Source: Pelargonium nanum
Lineage: Eukaryota; Streptophyta; Magnoliopsida; Geraniales; Geraniaceae
Reading direction: 5' to 3'
Assembly (NCBI GenBank): GCA_036897485.1
Contig: JAYMTF010000817.1
Coordinates: 1 to 29,683 of the forward strand
DNA: 29,683 nucleotides
Numbering within the stretch: position 1 is the first letter of the stretch; each line of letters opens with the position of its first letter. Both the position numbers and the translations under genes were made by a program. The notes beneath the pieces are model-generated. The model had not been told where the DNA came from and ran no database searches. It was given only the letters and a program-made list of their open reading frames with translations. Positions 22,901-29,683 of the stretch are shown one piece after another.

Positions 22901-25900
22901 ATTCTCTTCGACTTCTTAATTTAGAAGGTAATTGTATTGCTGAATGGGAAGAAATCTTGAAACTTTCTCAGTTAAGAAGGTTAGAACAACGTGTGGTTAA
23001 TTTCCAGGAATCTTCATTGTAAGCCTTTTATCTTTCTTATAACTTCTATGATATGATATGATGTTTTTTTGTCCTTTCAGCTTGGAGCATCTTTATTTAA
23101 ACAAGAACAAGTTGAATAATATATTTTACCCTGATAGAGACACAACATATATTGAGGAGAACTTTATGCCCTTTCAGAACTTGCGTTGCCTTCTTGTTGG
23201 TAATTGTCTCAACTTTGCAGGAGTCCTCATATACTTTCATTTTGGTTATCTTAATAAGTGGTCATTGTATTCGTCAGGAGGAAACAACATTGAGGATCTC
23301 GCCTTTATTGACTCCCTAAATTCATTCCCTAAGTTGATGGTACGGTTTTGGAATGTGAACCTAGTGCTTTACGTAAACCTTCTGTTTTTGGAATATGTGC
23401 ATACATCATAGTGCAAAGGTCATTTTTTTTATAGAAAGCTTTATCTTATATGATATAGATATCAATTCTTTTCTTTTTGTCTTGTTCTTTTCCCCCACTC
23501 TAATGAGTCTAGGTATATTTAGCACTCTCCGTTGGATCTGAATTTTGAATCTCTCCCTGATGTTTATCTTTCTTGAAATTTTCTGCTTATGTTCTTATTG
23601 TCTTTTTTTCAACTAAAGGACATCAGGCTTTCTGAGAATCCAATATCCGATCCATCAAGAGGTGGTGTCCAAAGATTTGTGTTGGTTGCACGGTTAGCAA
23701 AAGTTGAAGTACTAAATGGGAGTGAGGTAAACTCTAGAATATTCGGCTTTTGTTTCTTTGCAATTTTTTACCACACATGACATTCCATTAGTGATACTTT
23801 TCAGGTCAGTCCTCGTGAAAGAAAGGAATCTGAGATTCGGTATGTTTGTCTTTTGCAAGAAACTGGCATATTTCTTTTCTTATTCTTTTTCTTCACGTGG
23901 GAAACTTATTTATACCTCTAGTTCTTTATAGGCTTGCACGTTATGGAACAAGTTCTGTGTACTGTATTTTAATCTGCATTCTTAGCTTTTCTATTACTTT
24001 TCCCCAACTTCTTTAGTGATTCTATTTTTGCCTTCGCTTATTATAATAAACTTGAGGTTATATTATGATTTACATCATGCTCGTCTTTGGTCGTGGTTTC
24101 AATTGTTCTCTGCATGATTTCTATCTCAGTGTGCCATTTTGCTAAAATAGGCCAAAGAGGCATAGGTACCTTCTTTTTTACCATACATTGGACAGCATGT
24201 GGATTTGTGAAACAAAATCATTCTTTTATTTTCTTCTATGATAATTTCAACGAATATTTTATTTCTAGCTTCAGGCCTTCCACAAAGTCATGATTTCTTT
24301 TTTCTGTGGGCTGAGTATGGAATCACATTCATTTGACCTCTTTATTATGTTCAGTCGTGTTTTATTTTTGAGTATGAGCATGCATGTATACGAGAGAGTA
24401 TTGCTATCTCATCAGTCTTCACTGTTGGTGTGTTCATTTATTTATATTTGCTCTTTCTTGAAGGTATATCCGCTTGATTATGTCAAAGTTACATGACAAT
24501 CCAGAAGAAATTAAAAGGCTCCATCCTAGGTAATTTTCGTTTTACTATTAAAATTGACGAATCTAGAGAAAGCTCAAAGTCATCTTAGCAACTGCTTTCG
24601 TGATTGTGACAAATGTCATAGTTTGAAATAAAAAAATTTGATGTAAGGGTGTGGAAAACACACTGTATTCCGTTTACCAGCCATGAAAAACGAACAAACT
24701 TTGCTATTTGGTTCTCAAGCTTAAAACACTCTGACAAATCATTAAAATGCTTTGCTGAAGAAATTATCTTGTAAAGGCTATAGCGAGTTCTTCATTTAGT
24801 GGGCTGTATTATGATGGGCATCGAACTTTTTTCTGAAGAGTGTCATCTCGCCAGGTTTCCATAATGTTCTCTTCTGGGAAATATTTTCTTACTCGATTTT
24901 TTTTGTGAAAAGTTATGGTTCTTTTAAGCATTCACGGCAACAATCACATTGCTTTGGGATCACTTTAAGTGGATCAAAGGTTCCTAGTTAGAGTGGGCAG
25001 CCTGGAAAAATGACTAAGACTTTAGGAACATTTGAAGTTACAAATTTGTAACACTTAACTCTGGTTAGTCTGGTAATTCATTGCATTTTCGAGGACTGTT
25101 GATTTATTTATCATAAACTTTGGTCCGCAAGAGCATTACAAAATCAAGGCGAAAAAAGAATTTATACCGCTCTTCTCATTATAGACCTATATTAATTCAG
25201 GTTTTATGAGCTCAAGGACTTCCATGGAATTGAGGATGAAAGGCCATCTGTTGGAGCATCAGGCCCTCAGAAAATGGGTTCAGGACTCCTGTGTATGAAT
25301 CTTAAAATTTGATGTCTGCATTCTTTTTTTTAGTTGCGATACAATATCCAGACAGTTTATATGATTTTCATGTAGCTATTACTCTGAAATGTGTGGGAGC
25401 ATCCATGGGCGAGAAACCACAAATGACAAAGAAATTACCAGCTACTACGACAGTAAGTATCCATACTCGTCATTTTCTTCTCCACTGGTTTATTTATTGA
25501 AGAAGGGATATTATATATGTTTTAGGTCGGCAAGCTAAAGATGCTATGCGAAAGTTTTTTCAAGCTGAAGTCTGTCAGGCCAAAATTATTTCTTCAAGAA
25601 GAGGTTTGTTTTTATTATCAGCTTAATGTGACTCCTGCATATTGCTTTTATGTTTGGAGAATTATCAATTTTTAGTCCTTGAACTGTGATAAGTACAGCG
25701 TTTTGTAAATTGAGTCAATTTTGTATTTGCTGTTTGGGTCTGTCGGGATAACTAAGAAGGGTATCCTAAAGTAAAATGTGAATGTCCATGCGTGCGTAGC
25801 TATTCCAATGCTTCCGGAGCATTTATGCCTAGAATTCTAACCTGCATTATATTTTTTGTAAATTTTTAACTGATTGATGTGCTAAGAAATTAAGGTCATG

Positions 25901-26002
25901 CAGGGTTCCCCGTTGCCGATATTGCTTGATGATGAAATGACATCCTTGATGGATATTGGCATCGGCAATGGTTCAACCATTCTCATCGACGAAGAGGATT
26001 GA
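19978..26002 (+). CDS. TFCE: Tubulin-folding cofactor E (TBCE / PFIFFERLING)
   Basis: A cytosolic cofactor that binds alpha-tubulin and, with cofactors C and D, assembles the alpha/beta-tubulin dimer. Exons: 19978-20293, 20379-20549, 21588-21634, 21767-21913, 21986-22060, 22870-22979, 23081-23199, 23278-23339, 23619-23726, 23805-23839, 24464-24529, 25201-25292, 25376-25452, 25526-25603, 25904-26002. All fifteen join in phase for 533 aa, close to the length I recall for Arabidopsis (about 530). A CAP-Gly domain spans about residues 12-80: FRLGQRVHSV, GYSGSWVGVDWD, GKHDGTVNGVRYF (the GKxDG tubulin-binding motif) and KSGSFVR. Leucine-rich repeats run from about 163 to 385, for example LKDLDLTGNLLSEW, LPVLSALNLTSNMM, LEHLYLNKNKL, DIRLSENPISDP. 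A ubiquitin-like domain covers about 450-533: LKCVGASMGEK, VGKLKMLCESFFKLKS, GSPLPILLDDEMTSLMDIGI, ending ILIDEED. The start is the first ATG in frame, 9 codons before the CAP-Gly domain. Confidence 0.97.
22072..22140 (+). repeat. Compound CCCT/CT/CA/GA microsatellite in TFCE intron 5
   Basis: The tract starts with CCCT repeats, passes into a CT run, then CA repeats, and ends in GAGAGAG. It begins 11 bases after the 5' splice site of coding exon 5 (donor at 22061). Such compound tracts vary in length between individuals. The intron runs to 22869 and contains nothing else recognisable. Confidence 0.92.
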
Positions 26003-27193
26003 TTTTAGAGCTGAAGAATGTGCTGTAGGCTGTTTCAGGAAATGTCAGGTTTTGAACTCAGAACTGAAGAAGCCAAAGCCTCACCAATGTGGTTGAATTC
26101 ATAGAAGTGTTGTTTTCAATGCTATGTTTGAACTGAACATATTGCTACATAGTCAGTGTTCAACAAAACATAGCCACCTACTTATTACAAGTGCATATTT
26201 AGAGTCTTTAGCTATCATAATACACATCATTTTTGTTGCTCTGGATTGTGTTATGTCCTCGTTGTATCAACATACGGTTTAACATTGAGTTCGCGTGAAA
26301 ATTAACCTTTGAAGTAATTGAAACAATGTTGGAGTTGACAAACTTATAAGGCTTGGTGCCGGTCCCAAATCTCCTTCCATTTTGGGGTTGTAAAATGTAT
26401 CATATAAAAAAGCCTCTATATCTCTGAATTCATTGTTGCTCGATGCTAAATGCTTCGGTAGGCTCCATTCGTCACATAATCACGAGGTACATAAAAGGAG
26501 TTTGATCGCACAAATTGGAATTGGTCAATCAAACCGCCTCTAGTGCGAAAGTTATCTATCTCGGTTTGGATTAGAAGACTTGGTATGCAAGAATGACTTA
26601 AATTAGCACACATGATGTAGAGGGAAACTTTTGGGTAGTTACAAAAATCACTTAAAGAAAATATGAGATTCAATAGCAGAAATAAATTCAAATTTTAGAC
26701 TATACCAAATTCTCTGAGGTACTAATCAAGTGAAAAATATAATACATCCAATTATAAACAGAGCATGCTGTGTAAATTAATGGCTGAAAAATATTCTACT
26801 GCTATTTTGGGGTTTGAGAAGAAAATATTCTATCAGCTGAATTTTTATTCTTGAATATAAATTCTCAACATTATGAAACCATGAAAATACAAACAGAATC
26901 AGAGGAAGAAATGCAGAACCAAAGGATTTTGGTCACAAAAGAGCAAGTGAATATCATAATTATAAAGACTAAAAGTAGCCAAAAGAGCAAATGAACAAGT
27001 GCAAAGTGTTTCCATATTTCACCATGTTTATTTGGTAGCGAAAACAAAAGTTTAACAGAGGAACAACTCTTTAAACATTCCTTACTACTACTTTCAATAT
27101 CTTAAAGCTACAATTTTGGAATCATAAACAACAAGAAACAGCCCACATTTCAGGATAGTCTTTCTTTTCGATAACCGGTACAGGTTGTTGCTT
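26003..27193. other. Convergent intergenic region between TFCE and PHR2
   Basis: Both flanking genes end here, so the region holds the TFCE 3' UTR on the left and the PHR2 3' UTR on the right. It is AT-rich with no exon that I can support; the minus-strand open frame at 26446-26691 has no recognisable character. Confidence 0.6.
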
Positions 27194-29683
27194 TTAAGCT
27201 GCCACTGGAGCAAGCTCAACTTTCCTTGCTGAACTGTATTTCTTGGTGATGAATCTGTGGTAATGAGGAACATCAGAAACGTAAGCAAAACGGTTTTCAT
27301 ATAAAAAGAAAGTAAAACTCGCTAGATAATTCTATGACGATACAGCTAGAGTTTTTGATAGTTCCCTATATTACCTGAAGAAATCCCTCCACATAAGCTC
27401 GTGCATCAACCAATTGGTTCCAGCACCAGATGAGCCATCGCTGTCGTTGTTGTTATTGAAGGCAGCTGTGATTGAGCTGAAAATCCCGAATGGAAAATCT
27501 TAGAATAACAACATAATCGTTATAAAAGGACTGGAAAAGATGACGAGTAATTTGTGACATACGTAGAAGCAGTTTTCTTTAGTTCCTCAAATATGGTGCG
27601 GGGAGAGATACATCCATTGGCCAGCCATGGAGAAATTTTGCATGAGAAGTTAGCACCGTATATGCTATTGTTCCCATCATTAGTTCCTTTGTGGGATTGT
27701 GCTTTGCACTCAGCTGCAAATGTTTGAATCTTGTGTATAGCCTCAGATTCTCCTCCCACCATAGGGTTGACACCTGACTTTCCTTCCTGAACGACAACAA
27801 ATTGTTATTTATCAGTAATCAAGACAATGGTCCAAATAATTAGATTTCTGTTTTACAAACGTACTTCGGTTTTCCAGTGGAATAGACCAAATATTAGCTA
27901 TATTAGCATTAGATAGAAATTACATGTTAATCTCCCAAGTTTACGCAAGTATGCCCTGAAAAGGAGCTTACATAGAGGGCAAGAAATGAAAGCATGTTCC
28001 ATTTATGCCTCAAAATGGATGATTTAGCACTAAGAAACTTTCTAAAGAAAATCGGCAAGGAATGAAAATGTTAACTTTGATGTAGATTAGCATTAAGCCC
28101 AACGACAGAACATCGTGTAACATCTGCAACAACAAACTTATGTAATAGATGAATTGAATTGGTGCATGTGTGTATCACAAACACTGCTTAGATCTCAAGC
28201 GAGAAAACTGACCGACACCGTTCCATCTATAAGCAGGAACCCATAATATTTGCAATTAAATTCCAGAAATGTGTTTTTTTTTATAAAAATTATCCGGGAA
28301 CAATATCTTTGCACATCTATCCTACTTTTTGAAAGGAAAAACAATTAATCCAGAGGCCAGAGCGAGCACTTATAAGTGAGTGGTACAATCTTACAAGCAT
28401 CTTATCCCTAACTCTAATAAATAAACGTGATGCAATTTGCTACCTAGTATCACAGCATAAACCAGGAGACGACACCAAACTGACAATGTGCAACCACCAA
28501 TCAACATCAACAGATCAACCCATTGACAACTGAAAGAGGGACTTTAATTGTAGTCCACCAACATCACACTGAGATTGGAACTGCTCATATAAAGGACTAA
28601 AAGCAACCACATTCAAACCTGCAGCATATTTATTAGAAAAAAGCCAATTTTGGTTCAAATATGTATGAGCTAACTTGGCATTCCTTAAATTTCTTATGGG
28701 TCTATGTGGCTTGCAAGGCTCAAAGGCCCGTGCTTCATACCAAGTTTCCTTAAGTTTCATCCTCTACAACGTGATTCAATCCTATAAAGCTTCCCAATAT
28801 CATATGCAAATTACATAACACCAAAAACAGCAACATAAATGTAATATAAACATATAAACACAAACCTGCTTGAGACCCAAATCCATGAGGGTCGGAATCT
28901 CCCCAGGCTCCACATCTCCCCGGGCCGGTTTGCCCTTCAACTGATCCAATGCTGCAATTGTCTTCCTCACCTCCAAGCCCTTAGCTTTCTCCTTGAACCC
29001 GGCGTAATTGGTCGGCATATCCTCCAACTTAAACGGCAAATCATCAACATGGTGCAATGTGCTTCCCCAAAAGTACTTCATTTCCAGACCCTCGTCCTTC
29101 ATTGCAGTCTCAATCTTCTCCTCCACCTTGACCTCCTCATGCGAAATCTCCCTCTGAGCATACACAGCCTCAGCTCCAACCTCCTTCGCCAATTCAGCCA
29201 AAACAGTCTCGGGCTTGCCGATTCTGACCACAAGCTCCGACCCTCTCGCCTGGAGGCTCTTCCTGAGGTCCGAGACCGATTCGATCACGAACGAGGCTCG
29301 GTGCGGGCCGGTCTTGTCGAACCCAGATGAGGATTTTCCATAATCCTTGGGATCGAAGCAGTAGACGTTGAGGACGGACATGGACTCGTTGTTGGCCGAG
29401 TTGAGGCACTCGTTGTCGTGGACCCGCAAGTCGTTGCGGAACCAGACGATGGAAGCTCGACGAATTCCGGCGGCGTTGGAGGGGTCGAGGGGGCGGCGCG
29501 GACCGAGGGAGAGAGGGTTCTGGAGAGGATTGGCGGAGATGGTGGTGGATTTGGAGGAGAGCTTGGAGGGCGCAGAGACGGAGGAGGCGAGAGAGAGGTG
29601 GGCGAGAGTGTAGGCTTGGGTTGGGATCGTGATTTTGCTCGGCAGAGCCGCGAAGGAAGTGGCGGGGGGCTTGGGGTGACCGG
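27194..29683 (-). CDS. PHR2: PHR2-like photolyase/cryptochrome-family protein (5' end off the window)
   Basis: A member of the plant PHR2 group of the photolyase/blue-light-receptor family. Exons in reading order: beyond 29683 to 28866, 27786-27563, 27476-27375, 27254-27194, all GT-AG and in phase; stop TAA at 27194-27196. About 400 residues are visible. From memory Arabidopsis PHR2 is about 447 aa, so roughly 45 N-terminal residues and the start codon are missing. The visible N-terminus is rich in Ser, Pro and Leu, like a plastid transit region. The antenna (alpha/beta) domain starts RRASIVWFRNDLRVHDNECL and continues YCFDPKDYGKSSSGFDKTGP, LRKSLQARGSELVVRIGKP, YFWGSTLHHVDDLPFKLEDM. The next part has MVGGESEA, GANFSCKISPWLANGCISPR and NWLMHELMWRDFFRF. 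It then ends KKYSSARKVELAPVAA, so most of the FAD-binding domain is absent. Light-driven repair activity is therefore not implied. The first intron is 1079 nt. Confidence 0.95.
27787..28865 (-). other. First visible intron of PHR2
   Basis: A 1079-nt intron with donor GTTTGT after the LGLKQ codons and acceptor GTTCAG before EGKSGVNPMVGG. It is AT-rich. The open frame at 28515-28760 on the minus strand looks like chance. No other gene or element was recognised. Confidence 0.75.

Noticed and set aside
29049..29613. Plus-strand open frames opposite PHR2 exon 1
   Set aside because: They are produced by the GC-rich antisense of a confirmed coding exon.

Overview
This is a window of plant nuclear DNA, most likely from a eudicot: AT-rich intergenic and intronic sequence, GT-AG introns, several small DNA transposons (MITEs), and proteins that match plant families along their length. 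No bacterial, organellar, viral or CRISPR feature was seen. Five protein-coding genes can be assembled exon by exon with every splice phase agreeing. A sixth, unidentified gene is supported only by candidate exons.

Layout, left to right. (1) Positions 286-4065, minus strand: an alpha/beta-hydrolase of the plant monoacylglycerol lipase / caffeoylshikimate esterase-like family. Its six 5'-most coding exons are present (187 codons), and the 3' part lies off the left edge. It has 21-nt and 33-nt coding exons and a 2.6-kb third intron holding repeat-like material. (2) Positions 4066-10175: a long AT-rich stretch with a Stowaway-like MITE, a Tourist-like MITE, a 251-bp foldback element next to an intact copy of its own target site, a SINE-like tract, and a candidate minus-strand gene of unknown identity (exon candidates between 10175 and 6127). 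(3) Positions 10619-11806, plus strand: cytosolic ribosomal protein eL22 (124 aa) behind a promoter with site II and telo-box motifs. (4) Positions 14498-18871, plus strand: MHX, the vacuolar Mg2+/Zn2+-proton exchanger (539 aa, eight coding exons), preceded by a leader intron with a three-copy ~130-bp tandem repeat and by tiny upstream ORFs. (5) Positions 19978-26002, plus strand: tubulin-folding cofactor E (533 aa, 15 coding exons; CAP-Gly, leucine-rich repeats, ubiquitin-like domain). (6) Positions 27194 to beyond 29683, minus strand: PHR2, a photolyase/cryptochrome-like protein that stops partway through the FAD-binding domain. Its N-terminus lies off the right edge.

These are independent eukaryotic genes, not an operon. 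From memory, PHR2, MHX and an alpha/beta-hydrolase gene are close neighbours on Arabidopsis chromosome 2 (At2g47590, At2g47600, At2g47630), so the window looks like a conserved microsyntenic block into which eL22 and TFCE fall here. MHX handles vacuolar metal-proton exchange, TFCE alpha/beta-tubulin heterodimer assembly, and eL22 is part of the large ribosomal subunit. PHR2 has no settled function that I can state.

I found no clearly new multi-gene system. The points most worth checking are the repeat-bearing MHX leader intron with its start-stop uORF, the unidentified minus-strand gene, the truncated photolyase fold of PHR2, and the MITE with a preserved empty site.
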